NCBI RefSeq assembly: GCF_900148515.1
Contig: NZ_FRXN01000003.1
Span: 476,757-540,756 of the forward strand
Length of the DNA stretch: 64,000 nt
Reading direction: 5' to 3'
Source: Algoriphagus zhangzhouensis
GTDB taxonomy: Bacteria; Bacteroidota; Bacteroidia; Cytophagales; Cyclobacteriaceae
The notes under the pieces are model-generated. The model was not told where the DNA came from, did no database searches, and saw only the letters and a list, made by a program, of their open reading frames with translations. A program made the translations under genes and the position numbers. Below, one piece after another: positions 43,962 to 53,123 of the stretch (the first letter of the stretch is position 1; each line of letters begins with the position of its first letter).

Positions 43962-45425
43962 ATGAATCTCTTAATTCAATCTTTATTTATAGCATTGAAC
44001 CTTCTCCTGACAGACACAAAACCTGTTGAGAAGAAAAAACCTAATGTACTGTTCCTTTTTGCAGATGACCAGCGATCTGATGCGATAGGAATTTATGGCA
44101 ATCCATATATCCAAACCCCTACCATTGATCAGCTAGCAAGAGAGGGAAGCCGCTTCAACAATGCCTACGTAATGGGTGGCAATCATGGAGCAATCTGTAT
44201 GGCAAGTCGTGCGATGCTTTTCAGCGGAAAAAACCTTTACAAAGTATTCGATAAACTGACTGGTCAACATACTATGACTATGCAATTTGCCGAGGCGGGT
44301 TATAGAACATTTGGAACAGGAAAATGGCATAATGAAAAGGAAATGTTTGAGGCTAGTTTCCAAGAAGCCAACAATGTTTACCTAGGTGGAATGGCCAATC
44401 ACTACGACCTTCCTTTAAGAGATTATGGTCCTGACGGAAAACTGGGAGAACCTACCCGTAAAGGATATTCTACCGAGCAATTTGCTCAAGCAGCCATAAA
44501 TTTTATTAAAGATCATGGAGCAAGAAAAACGGATCAGCCATTCTTTGCATATGTTGCTTTTACCGTTCCTCATGACCCCTATTCCCCAGAAGCGAATTAT
44601 ATCAACCATTACCCAGATGGTTCACTTCCTCTTCCTGGCAACTACCTACCTTATCACCCATTTCAGTTTGATCATTTGACTGTGAGGGATGAAAATCTAA
44701 CTGGATGGCCACGCAGACCAGAAATAATCCAGATGATCCTTTCTGATTATTATGCGTTGATCACTCATTTGGATGGTCAAATCGCAAAGATTTTGAATAC
44801 GCTTAAGGAAACTGGGCAGTATGACAATACGATCATCGTTTACGCTGCAGACAATGGCTTAGCTGTAGGAAGTCATGGGCTATTGGGTAAGCAAAGTTTG
44901 TATGAGCACAGCTCCAAAGTTCCAATGATCATCAAAGGCCCTGGAGTTCCTCAAGACCAAGAATTGGACGCTTTCGCTTATATCCATGACCTCTACCCTA
45001 CTTTAGCAGATTTGGCTGGTTTGCCAAAACCTCAGGATGTAGATGGTCAGAGTTTAGTACCTGTAATCCAAGGAGAAATTGATGGTGTGAGAGATGCACT
45101 TTTCACTTCTTATAGAAATACAGTGAGAGCTGTACGAAACAAAAGATACAAGTTGATCCGCTATCCAGAAAGAGATTATACTCAACTATTTGACTTGAAA
45201 ATGGATCCTTTGGAAATCCATAATCTGGCCGAACTTCCTGAATATCAAGACAAGAAATCAGAGATGTTCCAGTTGATGGAAAAATGGCAAAAAAGCTTCA
45301 AGGATACAGTGGCTCTAACTGCGGATGTCATCAAACCGATGGCTTACGACCCTGACACTTTGAAAAGAAAACCAGATGGCTGGCAGCCGGAATATACTTT
45401 GAAGAGATATTTCGAAAACCAATAA
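43962..45425 (+). CDS. Type I sulfatase with CMASR active site, secreted
   Basis: The protein has 487 residues with a hydrophobic leader (about 1-17). Metal residues lie in FLFADDQRSD, and the formylglycine motif is C79-M-A-S-R83, the alanine variant of C-x-P-S-R that still fits the maturase consensus. The distal metal site is VYAADNGLAVGSHG. It differs from the other five sulfatases in having GGNHGAIC before the cysteine. It is co-transcribed with the TetR gene upstream. Its 3' end is followed by a large hairpin that reaches into the sialidase start, so the two genes may be linked by attenuation. Confidence 0.92.
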   Translation: MNLLIQSLFIALNLLLTDTKPVEKKKPNVLFLFADDQRSDAIGIYGNPYIQTPTIDQLAREGSRFNNAYVMGGNHGAICMASRAMLFSGKNLYKVFDKLTGQHTMTMQFAEAGYRTFGTGKWHNEKEMFEASFQEANNVYLGGMANHYDLPLRDYGPDGKLGEPTRKGYSTEQFAQAAINFIKDHGARKTDQPFFAYVAFTVPHDPYSPEANYINHYPDGSLPLPGNYLPYHPFQFDHLTVRDENLTGWPRRPEIIQMILSDYYALITHLDGQIAKILNTLKETGQYDNTIIVYAADNGLAVGSHGLLGKQSLYEHSSKVPMIIKGPGVPQDQELDAFAYIHDLYPTLADLAGLPKPQDVDGQSLVPVIQGEIDGVRDALFTSYRNTVRAVRNKRYKLIRYPERDYTQLFDLKMDPLEIHNLAELPEYQDKKSEMFQLMEKWQKSFKDTVALTADVIKPMAYDPDTLKRKPDGWQPEYTLKRYFENQ

Positions 45426-45434
45426 ATTAAGGAG

Positions 45435-45520
45435 CAGGCTTCTTCAATCGATTCATTTGATTATTTTGGGAAATAAATTATCCCAAAATACCCTAGAATC
45501 GTGAAGAAGCCTGTTTTATT
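45435..45520 (+). promoter_or_regulatory. Two-part 28-bp hairpin containing the sialidase start codon; terminator/attenuator
   Basis: The outer stem is CAGGCTTCTTCA (45435-45446) with TGAAGAAGCCTG (45502-45513), 12 bp and perfect. After a 2-base bulge, CGATTC (45449-45454) pairs with GAATCG (45496-45501). The inner stem is TATTTTGGGA (45462-45471) with TCCCAAAATA (45481-45490). The 3' side runs into TTTTATTTTG, as in a terminator. The GTG start codon of the sialidase (45501-45503) and its first codons lie in the outer stem. Confidence 0.8.
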
Positions 45521-46661
45521 TTGTCTTTTCCTATTTTCAAGTTTTTTACTTTTTGCACAAGAAACAATAGTTTTTGAAGCAGGTCAGGAAGGCCATGCCA
45601 TCTATAGGATCCCCGCTATTATCAGTTTACCTACAGGAGACCTTTTGGCATTTGCAGAAGGCAGAGTCAATGGTTCCGACGATTTTGGAGATGTCAATCT
45701 GGTGATGAAACGTAGTCTGGACGGCGGTTTTACTTGGTCTCCTTTGCAAACATTAGTTGACTACGACAAGCTACAAGCTGGCAACCCTGCCCCGGTAGTG
45801 GACCTTTTCGATCCTCAGCACCCCAATGGTGTTGTATACCTATTTTACAATACGGGAAATAACCATGAATACGATGTCAGAATGAACAAAGGAGTTCGTG
45901 AGGTTTGGATGATCAAGTCATTTGATTTGGGTCGAACTTGGGAAAAGCCAGAAAATATTACCCCGCAGGTCCACAAACCAAATAATCCTGATTTCAATCC
46001 TGACTATACAAATCCAGAAGATTGGAGACACTATGCCAATACTCCAGGCCATGCCTTTCAATTTAAAAACGGACCGTATCAAGGAAGAATTTTCGTAGCT
46101 GCAAATCATTCCAAAGGTGATCCCCAGGAGCATTTCTCAGAATATCAGGCTCATGGATTTTTCACAGATGACCATGGAAAAACGTTTGGTCTTTCTGAAT
46201 CCATCGAGATCCCTGGATCCAATGAATCCATTGCTGCAGAACTGAGCAATGGAAATATGATCATGAGTATCAGAAACCAAAAAGGAGATCGCAGAAGTAG
46301 AATTTTGGCTTTTTCATCGGACGGAGGGGAAACTTGGGATGAAACTTACTTCGAAGATGAACTCCCGGATCCTGTCTGTCAGGCATCCATTCTGGACATT
46401 GGAGTAGAAAAAGGGAAAACAATTCTAGCCCATTCCAATGCTGCAGATACCGAGGAGAGGAATTTCTTGACTGTGAAAATTTCCTATGATGAAGGGAAAA
46501 CCTGGGATCATATTTTGCCGGTGGACTATACCGGAGACTCTAAAAAACTGCCTTGGACTGCCTACTCGGATTTGGTAAAACTAGACGAAAACCATCTAGG
46601 GATTCTATACGAAAGAGATAATTACCACCAGATAGTTTTCAAAATATTGGAATGGAAATAA
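45501..46661 (+). CDS. Exo-alpha-sialidase, GH33, secreted
   Basis: The protein has 386 residues and starts with GTG at 45501; the signal peptide KKPVLFCLFLFSSFLLFAQ begins there, so this start is well supported. The arginine of the sialidase Y/F-R-I-P motif is R36 in YRIPAI, and SDDFGD carries the likely catalytic Asp. Asp-boxes are SLDGGFTWS, SSDGGETWD and SYDEGKTWD. Near the C-terminus YSDLVKLDENHLGILYE provides the Tyr/Glu pair. It would release terminal sialic acid with retention. Expression is probably limited by the hairpin overlapping its start. Confidence 0.92.
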   Translation: MKKPVLFCLFLFSSFLLFAQETIVFEAGQEGHAIYRIPAIISLPTGDLLAFAEGRVNGSDDFGDVNLVMKRSLDGGFTWSPLQTLVDYDKLQAGNPAPVVDLFDPQHPNGVVYLFYNTGNNHEYDVRMNKGVREVWMIKSFDLGRTWEKPENITPQVHKPNNPDFNPDYTNPEDWRHYANTPGHAFQFKNGPYQGRIFVAANHSKGDPQEHFSEYQAHGFFTDDHGKTFGLSESIEIPGSNESIAAELSNGNMIMSIRNQKGDRRSRILAFSSDGGETWDETYFEDELPDPVCQASILDIGVEKGKTILAHSNAADTEERNFLTVKISYDEGKTWDHILPVDYTGDSKKLPWTAYSDLVKLDENHLGILYERDNYHQIVFKILEWK

Positions 46662-46869
46662 AAGTAGAGAAGCTTGCTCTTTTTGGAAATTGAAGCCTGT
46701 AAAGCCAAGTTATTCTTACACTTTTTACTTACTGTCAATGATTTATCCTAAAATATCCCTACTTTTTTAGATAAGTTGAAAGATCATATTTGAATTAAGA
46801 GACCTTCTAATTCAACTTTCAACCAAGCGTTTTTTAATAAATCAATCTTAAACCCAATTTCCAAAATTC

Positions 46870-48306
46870 ATGAGAAATCACTCAATTGGATTAGTATTCC
46901 TATTCGTTTCTATTGCTTTTTTTTCCTGTGAAACCAAAGAGGAACAAAAATTCGAAACCCAAGAAGCAGCTCCAATAAATCCTCTTGAAGCTTATGTCCA
47001 AAGTCCAGATTCGACCTACAGGTTCGAGGTAGTTCATACCGCTGACCAGGGTGACTTTGACTATGTAGTGCTGAAAATGTACTCTCAGAATTGGTTGACT
47101 CCTGACTTGGTGGACGAAACAGAATGGTGGCATTGGGTTTCCATGGTAATCCCCAAAAACACACCTTACCACACCGCCATGATGTGGATCGGAGGAGGAA
47201 GTAAAAACTCTAAAATGCCAGAAAAACCAGACAAATTGATTTTGGCAGCAGCCTCCCAAACCAATTCGGTGGTGGCTCAGATTCACAATGTTCCATTTCA
47301 GCCTTTAGTTTTTGCTGGAGATGATTTTGGGGAAAGATATGAAGACGCGATCATTTCTTACGGATGGAGAAAATTCCTTGAAGGCGGAGCCAAAGACGAA
47401 GACGCGATTTGGCTAGCAAGATTCCCTATGACAAAGGCTGTTAAACTAGCAATGGATGCAGTAACAGAAGTTGCCAAAACCAACAACAATATTGATATCG
47501 AAAACTTCTTTGTTGCTGGCGCTTCCAAAAGAGGCTGGACCACTTGGACCACTGCAGCAACTGATGATAGAGTCATCGCCATGGCCCCTGTGGTGATTGA
47601 TATGCTGAATTTGGAGCCGTCATTCCTTCATCATTGGAAGAATTATGGATTCTGGGCTCCAGCCGTAGATGATTATGTGCGCGAAGGAGTCATGGAATGG
47701 ATGGGCACTACAGAGTTTGATCGATTGCTGGAATTGACAGAACCTTATTCCTTTATCGATAGCCTTCAGATCCCTAAGTTATTGATCAATGCAGCTGGCG
47801 ATCAATTCTTTCAGCCTGATAGCTGGGAGTTTTATTGGAATGATTTGAAAGGTGAAAAACATGTTCAATATGTCCCGAATTTCGGTCATGACTTAAGTGA
47901 CTCAGACGCACTTCCCAATTTGATTTCTTTTTATTCATCCATTCTTACCAACAGCCCAAGACCAACCTATGATTGGAAGGTTACTGATGACCAGATCATA
48001 GTTCACACCGATCCTGCTTCCCCTCCTATTTCTGTGAAAGTTTGGTCTGCATTGAATCCACTTTCCAGAGATTTCAGAATAGATGAATTCGGTCCAAACT
48101 GGGTTTTCGAAGAAATATCCATGCCTGCAAATGGTGAACTGAAAGTCAATATTTCTGAGCCAGAAGAAGGCTATAGAGCCTATTTTGTAGAATTGACCTT
48201 TGCTGGAGAAACACCATTAAAAGTAACCTCAGGTATTGAAGTACTTCCGAGAACTTATCCATTTGAAGAATTTGAGCCTAGCCGATTGGCTGCTAGTGAA
48301 AAATAA
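46870..48306 (+). CDS. PhoPQ-activated pathogenicity-related family protein, lipoprotein
   Basis: The protein has 478 residues with a lipobox cysteine (AFFSCETK). The main domain matches the PhoPQ_related family (PF10142, PqaA type): YVQSPDSTYRFEVV at the start, then WWHWVSMVIPKN, MMWIGGGSKNSKMP, and the alpha/beta-hydrolase-like VAGASKRGWTTW with a serine in the nucleophile elbow. LINAAGDQFFQPDSW and NFGHDLS provide the acid and histidine. Activity is unknown; a hydrolase is likely. The CE15-like esterase starts 8 bases later, so the two are surely in one operon. Confidence 0.88.
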   Translation: MRNHSIGLVFLFVSIAFFSCETKEEQKFETQEAAPINPLEAYVQSPDSTYRFEVVHTADQGDFDYVVLKMYSQNWLTPDLVDETEWWHWVSMVIPKNTPYHTAMMWIGGGSKNSKMPEKPDKLILAAASQTNSVVAQIHNVPFQPLVFAGDDFGERYEDAIISYGWRKFLEGGAKDEDAIWLARFPMTKAVKLAMDAVTEVAKTNNNIDIENFFVAGASKRGWTTWTTAATDDRVIAMAPVVIDMLNLEPSFLHHWKNYGFWAPAVDDYVREGVMEWMGTTEFDRLLELTEPYSFIDSLQIPKLLINAAGDQFFQPDSWEFYWNDLKGEKHVQYVPNFGHDLSDSDALPNLISFYSSILTNSPRPTYDWKVTDDQIIVHTDPASPPISVKVWSALNPLSRDFRIDEFGPNWVFEEISMPANGELKVNISEPEEGYRAYFVELTFAGETPLKVTSGIEVLPRTYPFEEFEPSRLAASEK

Positions 48307-48313
48307 TCAGTCT

Positions 48314-49504
48314 ATGAAAAACCTATTGAACCTAGCACTTGTAATTTTCACCTTTCTTCCGATTTCAGCCATGTCACAAAACAATGCAAATTATGATGAG
48401 TCCAAGGTCCCTCCTTTGGTTTTGCCTGATTTGTTTGTCAGTGAATCGGGACAAATAATTGAATCTGTTGAAGATTGGGAAGCCATTCGTAGACCTGAGA
48501 TTTTCCAACTTTTCCAACAAGAAGTCTATGGAGAAATCCCGAAGGATTTTGACAAAATCTCTTTTCAATTAGCCCAAGAAAGCACAAACCCCTACCCTGA
48601 ATTAGCTAATCTGGAAGAAGTTGATATCACGGTGGAAAGATATGGAAACTCCCTCACGATGAGACTTAATCTTTTCATTCCAAAAGAAGGAAAGGCTCCT
48701 TTTCCTGTCATTCTATTAATCAATCATCGACCAAAATATCCTGATGGTAGCTTGTCAGAAGAAGAATATTGGCCGGTGGATGAATTGCTTAAAAGAGGCT
48801 ATGCCACTGCATCTTTTCATGCTGAGACAGTCGCTCCCGACAATGCAGAAACCTTCCAAAACGGAATCATTTCAACTCTTTACCCAGAGCAAATGGAAAA
48901 ACCAGATGGTCTCAAAGCATTGGGAGCCTGGGGATGGGGAGCGATGAGAGCTATGGATTATTTTGTTCAGCATCCTGAAATTGATGCCAGCAAATCTGCT
49001 TTGGTCGGTCATTCTCGATCCGGGAAATCCGCTCTTTGGACTTCAGCCAATGATCCTAGGTGGGCCATCACTTATTCCAATGAATCAGGTTGTGGTGGAG
49101 CAGCTCTTTCCAAAAGAAAATACGGTGAAACGGTCCAGGTGATCAATACTGCATTTCCACATTGGTTTGATGAAAATTTCAAAAAATACAATGGCGCTGA
49201 AGAAACACTTCCCCTAGACCAGCATATGCTTTTAAGCCTCATTGCACCTAGAGCGCTATATGTCGCCAGTGCTAAGGGAGATCAATGGGCTGACCCAAAA
49301 GGCGAATACCTTTCCCTTCAGATCGGCAGCAGGGTTCAAACTGACATCTACCAAAAAGACTCTGGCTTTGAGACTGATTTTGAATCAATTATCGAACCTA
49401 TCCATCTGGAAAATGCCGGTTATCACATTCGTGAAGGGAAGCATAGTCTGAAATGGGAAGATTGGGGTATATTTTTAGAGTTTGCTGCCAAAATCTTCCA
49501 ATAA
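48314..49504 (+). CDS. CE15-like glucuronoyl esterase / alpha-beta hydrolase, secreted
   Basis: The protein has 396 residues from the ATG at 48314, where a signal peptide (MKNLLNLALVIFTFLPISAMS) begins. The nucleophile motif is GHSRSGK (Ser234), the conserved G-C/H-S-R-x-G-K of carbohydrate esterase family 15. PVILLINHRP is the oxyanion-side strand, and IREGKHSLKWEDW holds the histidine. CE15 enzymes cut methyl or lignin esters of 4-O-methylglucuronate. In a sulfated-glycan locus the true ester may be another uronate. It is the second gene of the operon after the PhoPQ-related gene. Confidence 0.85.
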   Translation: MKNLLNLALVIFTFLPISAMSQNNANYDESKVPPLVLPDLFVSESGQIIESVEDWEAIRRPEIFQLFQQEVYGEIPKDFDKISFQLAQESTNPYPELANLEEVDITVERYGNSLTMRLNLFIPKEGKAPFPVILLINHRPKYPDGSLSEEEYWPVDELLKRGYATASFHAETVAPDNAETFQNGIISTLYPEQMEKPDGLKALGAWGWGAMRAMDYFVQHPEIDASKSALVGHSRSGKSALWTSANDPRWAITYSNESGCGGAALSKRKYGETVQVINTAFPHWFDENFKKYNGAEETLPLDQHMLLSLIAPRALYVASAKGDQWADPKGEYLSLQIGSRVQTDIYQKDSGFETDFESIIEPIHLENAGYHIREGKHSLKWEDWGIFLEFAAKIFQ

Positions 49505-49598
49505 AACCATTCAGGTAACAACCGGACGGAAAAATTAATTAATCCTCCTTTTTTGGTAGCTTAAGACCTTGTTTAGAATATTTTATCTCTAATTGAAC

Positions 49599-50603
49599 AT
49601 GCAATTATTCACTTACCTTGTTGGTATACCAACTCTTTTGTGGGCTATGATTTTTCCAGAAAAGCCTACTCCAAAAATCCTCACCTCAGAATTCATTTAC
49701 GAAACAGCTCCATTTCCTTCCTGCCATGCCTCGACCTTGATTGAGACTGAAGATGGGATTTTAGCTTCTTGGTTCGGAGGAACATACGAAAGACATCCAG
49801 ATGTGAACATCTATACAGCTTTAAAGAAAGGTGGTTCTTGGTCCACTCCTGCGGAAGTTGCTGATGGAATCGAAAATGAAGATTTCAGAAACCCTACTTG
49901 GAACCCAGTTTTATACCAATTGGAAGACGGGAAAGTGATCTTATTTTATAAGGAAGGGCCTAATCCTAGAGAATGGTGGGGATTGTATAAAACTTCCAAT
50001 GATGGAGGAAAAACCTGGTCCAAGGCAGTTCAAATCATGCCTGGCTTTATGGGACCTATCAAGAATAAAACTGTTGGATTGAGCAATGGAATGCTGCTTC
50101 ACCCAAGTAGTTTTGAAATCAACGGGCTCTGGACTTCTCATGTAGAAATTTCTGATCCGGCTTTGAAAAACTGGACAAAAAAAGAAATCCATGGCCCATT
50201 CAATGCGATTCAGCCTACTGTTCTTTTCCACCCAAACAATCACCTTCAAGTACTAACCCGAACCAAAGAAGGAGTAATCGCAACAGCTTGGTCTCCTGAC
50301 AATGGTGAGACCTGGAGTCAGCTGGAATCCACAGGGATCGTCCACAACAATTCCGGAATTGACGCAGTCACTTTGGATAGCGGATATCATCTTTTATTGT
50401 GTAATCCTATTCCTAAAGGAAGACAAAAATTGAGCTTAATGGGCTCTAGTGATGGAATCACCTGGGAGGAGCTTTTGGTTTTGGAAGATGAAAAAGAAGG
50501 AGAATTCAGTTATCCGGCGATCATTCAGGCAAAAGACGGGACGGTTCATTTGACCTATACCTGGAACCGTGAAAAGATCAAATACGCGCACCTCAGCCTA
50601 TAA
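49599..50603 (+). CDS. BNR-repeat sialidase-like glycoside hydrolase (PF13088)
   Basis: The protein has 334 residues from the ATG at 49599, with a hydrophobic leader. It belongs to the predicted-neuraminidase group (BNR_2, COG4692 style): PFPSCHASTLIETEDGILASWFGG at the start, then GTYERHPDVNIY, an Asp-box-like SNDGGKTWS and a later SPDNGETWS. The canonical sialidase R-I-P motif is absent, replaced by S-C-H-A-S-T. So it may act on a sugar other than sialic acid. The DHDPS-family lyase starts 5 bases later, which fits a shared pathway. Confidence 0.8.
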   Translation: MQLFTYLVGIPTLLWAMIFPEKPTPKILTSEFIYETAPFPSCHASTLIETEDGILASWFGGTYERHPDVNIYTALKKGGSWSTPAEVADGIENEDFRNPTWNPVLYQLEDGKVILFYKEGPNPREWWGLYKTSNDGGKTWSKAVQIMPGFMGPIKNKTVGLSNGMLLHPSSFEINGLWTSHVEISDPALKNWTKKEIHGPFNAIQPTVLFHPNNHLQVLTRTKEGVIATAWSPDNGETWSQLESTGIVHNNSGIDAVTLDSGYHLLLCNPIPKGRQKLSLMGSSDGITWEELLVLEDEKEGEFSYPAIIQAKDGTVHLTYTWNREKIKYAHLSL

Positions 50604-50608
50604 TTTCA

Positions 50609-51541
50609 ATGAGCAACAAATTCTCTTTTAGGGGGATAATTCCTCCTTTGGTCACTCCTCTCCTTCCTGATTTCACGCTGGATGTTTTTTCCCTTGAAAA
50701 AATCCTCAACCACATCATTGAAGGTGGAGTCCATGGCGTTTTTATTCTAGGAACTACTGGTGAATCCCCTTCCCTTTCTCAGAAAATAAAAATTCAATTG
50801 ATTCGGGAAACCTGCCGAATAGTGGATGACAGAATTCCTGTTTTGGTTGGGATCACAGACTGTGCTTTGGGTGACAGTTTGGAGTTGGCAGAAATGGCCA
50901 CCAATTATGGAGCAAATGCTGTCGTGGCTGCCCCTCCATTCTACATGAACATTTCCCAAACAGATCTTGAATTGTATTTCAGGGATCTGGCCAACCGCTG
51001 TGAGTTGCCATTGATGCTGTATACCATTCCCTCTCATGCCAAAACTCCGATTTCTATTGAAACGGCGAAAAGTCTTTCCAAGCATCCAAATATCGTGGGA
51101 TTGAAAGATAGCACGGGGAACATGGACTATATGAATTCGCTTTCCGAAGTATTTGCAGACCATCCTGACTTTGGACTTTTAATTGGACCTGAGGAAAGAT
51201 TGCTCGACTCCATGAAAGTAGGATTCCAAGGTGGCGTCAGTGGTGGAGCCAATGTTTATCCACAGATCTATGTCAAATGCTTTGAATACTTTGAGGATGG
51301 TGATTTGGATAAAGCACAAGAATTCCAAAACATGATTTTGGAGCTCAGCGCTGAACTTTACAGTCATGTGGACCATCCAAGTTCTTACTTAAAAGGTCTG
51401 AAGGAATGCATGAAACTCTCCCACCTCTCAGGCGGAATTTTATCTCCTCCGCAAAGGCCATTTTCGGATGATGAAAAACTGACTTTCCATAAGAAGTTCG
51501 ATAAAATAAAAGCCAAAATTCAAAAACTACTAGAGGAATGA
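50609..51541 (+). CDS. DHDPS/N-acetylneuraminate-lyase family aldolase
   Basis: The protein has 310 residues and is cytosolic. The (beta/alpha)8 fold of the DapA/NanA superfamily is shown by HGVFILGTTGESPSL, the Tyr motif MLYTIP (Y138) and the Schiff-base lysine K166 in VGLKDSTG, with the correct 28-residue spacing. The K-D-S-T-G motif is the general type, and differs from the K-Q/F-T motifs of well-known NanA enzymes, so the substrate may be another 2-keto-3-deoxy sugar acid. It lies between the BNR hydrolase (5-base gap) and the symporter (4-base overlap), one transcription unit. Confidence 0.88.
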   Translation: MSNKFSFRGIIPPLVTPLLPDFTLDVFSLEKILNHIIEGGVHGVFILGTTGESPSLSQKIKIQLIRETCRIVDDRIPVLVGITDCALGDSLELAEMATNYGANAVVAAPPFYMNISQTDLELYFRDLANRCELPLMLYTIPSHAKTPISIETAKSLSKHPNIVGLKDSTGNMDYMNSLSEVFADHPDFGLLIGPEERLLDSMKVGFQGGVSGGANVYPQIYVKCFEYFEDGDLDKAQEFQNMILELSAELYSHVDHPSSYLKGLKECMKLSHLSGGILSPPQRPFSDDEKLTFHKKFDKIKAKIQKLLEE

Positions 51542-53019
51542 TGGAACAACTCCCCTTAGTAGATTTAATTGTTTTTTTGGTCTATATGCTCTGTATTATA
51601 GGTTTTGGAGTTTCGTTTTCCTTTAGAAATAGAAGTGCCCAAGATTTCACAACAGGTGGTGGAAAACTCCCTTCCTGGGCAATTGGGATGTCCATTTTTG
51701 CCACTTTCGTCAGTAGCATCAGCTTTTTAGCACTTCCTGGAAATGCTTATTTATCCAATTGGAATGGCTTTGTTTTCAGTCTATCTATTCCTTTTGCAGC
51801 GTGGATTGCTGTCAAATATTTTGTTCCCCATTACAGAAGGATTCAAAGCGATTCTGCTTATTTCTATTTGGAAGAAAGATTTGGCCCATGGGCTAGAATC
51901 TACGCATCACTCTGCTACCTCTTGACTCAATTGGCAAGAATGGGGGCAATCATGTATCTATTGGCTTTGCCAATGCATTTACTTTTTGGATGGAGTATTC
52001 CATGGGTGATCGTAATGGCTGGATTGAGCGTGGTGATTTACTCCATGATGGGAGGAATCGAGGCTGTAATCTGGACAGATGCCATTCAGGGCATCATTTT
52101 GATTGCGGGAGCAATTCTTTGTGTCTTGCTGATTTTTATAGACATCCCTGGAGGAAGCACTACCGTTTTCGAGATAGCCAGAGAAAATGACAAATTCAGT
52201 TTGGGGAGTTTTGACTTTGATTTTACAGCCTCCACATTTTGGATGATTATGGTTTATGGACTTTTCATCAACCTCCAAAACTTTGGAATTGATCAAAGTT
52301 ATGTTCAGCGCTATATCTCGGCTAAAAATGACAGAGATGCCAAGCGGTCCACTTGGATGGGAAGTTTACTTTACGTGCCAGTTTCAGCAATTTTCTTTTT
52401 CATTGGTACAGCTTTGTATTCCTTCTATCAGTCTCAACCAGGATTGCTTCCAGATAGCATAGCTGCAGATAGTGTATTTCCCTACTTTATTGTCAAAGAA
52501 TTACCTGTCGGCCTTACAGGACTCTTGATCGCATCGATATTTGCAGCGGGCATGAGTACGCTTTCTACCAGTATCAATAGCTCTGCGACCGTGATCCTTT
52601 CAGATCATTATAAGAAATACATTAAACCAAATGCTCCTGCCGAAAAAGACATGAAAGTCTTGAGGACTTCTTCATTTCTCATGGGAATAATTGCCATCGT
52701 GGTTGGTTTGGCATTTAATGGAGTCGATAGTGCTTTGGATGCCTGGTGGGCATTGGCTTCGATTTTCAGTGGAGGAATGCTGGGATTATTCTTACTGGGA
52801 ATGATAGTTCCAAATTGCAAAAGCAATAATGCAGTAGTAGCTGTGCTCGTTGGAATAGTAGTGATAGCATGGGCTAGTTTATCGGGAATCTGGGTGACTT
52901 GGGGTTTTCCAGAGGGACTATCCAATCCCCTTCACACCAATATGACGATTGTATTAGGCACATGTAGCATTTTCTTAACAGGATTTTTATTGTCATTAAT
53001 CATGAAATCTAAATCTTAA
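51538..53019 (+). CDS. Sodium:solute symporter (SSS family)
   Basis: The protein has 493 residues and about 13 transmembrane helices. Family hallmarks are DFTTGGGKLPSWAIGMSIFA, the GGIEAVIWTDAIQG block and AAGMSTLSTSINSSATVI, which contains the Na2-site Ser/Thr region. It imports a solute with sodium at the inner membrane. Its 4-base overlap with the lyase gene suggests it imports the lyase substrate, a sialic acid or related sugar acid (inference). SSS sialic acid carriers are known in other bacteria. The start may be ATG 51538 or 51541. Confidence 0.9.
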   Translation: MMEQLPLVDLIVFLVYMLCIIGFGVSFSFRNRSAQDFTTGGGKLPSWAIGMSIFATFVSSISFLALPGNAYLSNWNGFVFSLSIPFAAWIAVKYFVPHYRRIQSDSAYFYLEERFGPWARIYASLCYLLTQLARMGAIMYLLALPMHLLFGWSIPWVIVMAGLSVVIYSMMGGIEAVIWTDAIQGIILIAGAILCVLLIFIDIPGGSTTVFEIARENDKFSLGSFDFDFTASTFWMIMVYGLFINLQNFGIDQSYVQRYISAKNDRDAKRSTWMGSLLYVPVSAIFFFIGTALYSFYQSQPGLLPDSIAADSVFPYFIVKELPVGLTGLLIASIFAAGMSTLSTSINSSATVILSDHYKKYIKPNAPAEKDMKVLRTSSFLMGIIAIVVGLAFNGVDSALDAWWALASIFSGGMLGLFLLGMIVPNCKSNNAVVAVLVGIVVIAWASLSGIWVTWGFPEGLSNPLHTNMTIVLGTCSIFLTGFLLSLIMKSKS

Positions 53020-53123
53020 GGGAAAAATTGACCATTTAAATAGTAAAATTTCGGATTCAGGTTTTGATACCCTAACTTCAAAATCCTAGTTTTTAAACAC
53101 TAATAACCTCAAATAACAATTCA

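Noticed and set aside
50609..51541. Firm naming of the lyase as NanA or DapA
   Set aside because: Catalytic Tyr and Lys are shared by the whole superfamily, and the K-D-S-T-G motif is typical of neither named enzyme.
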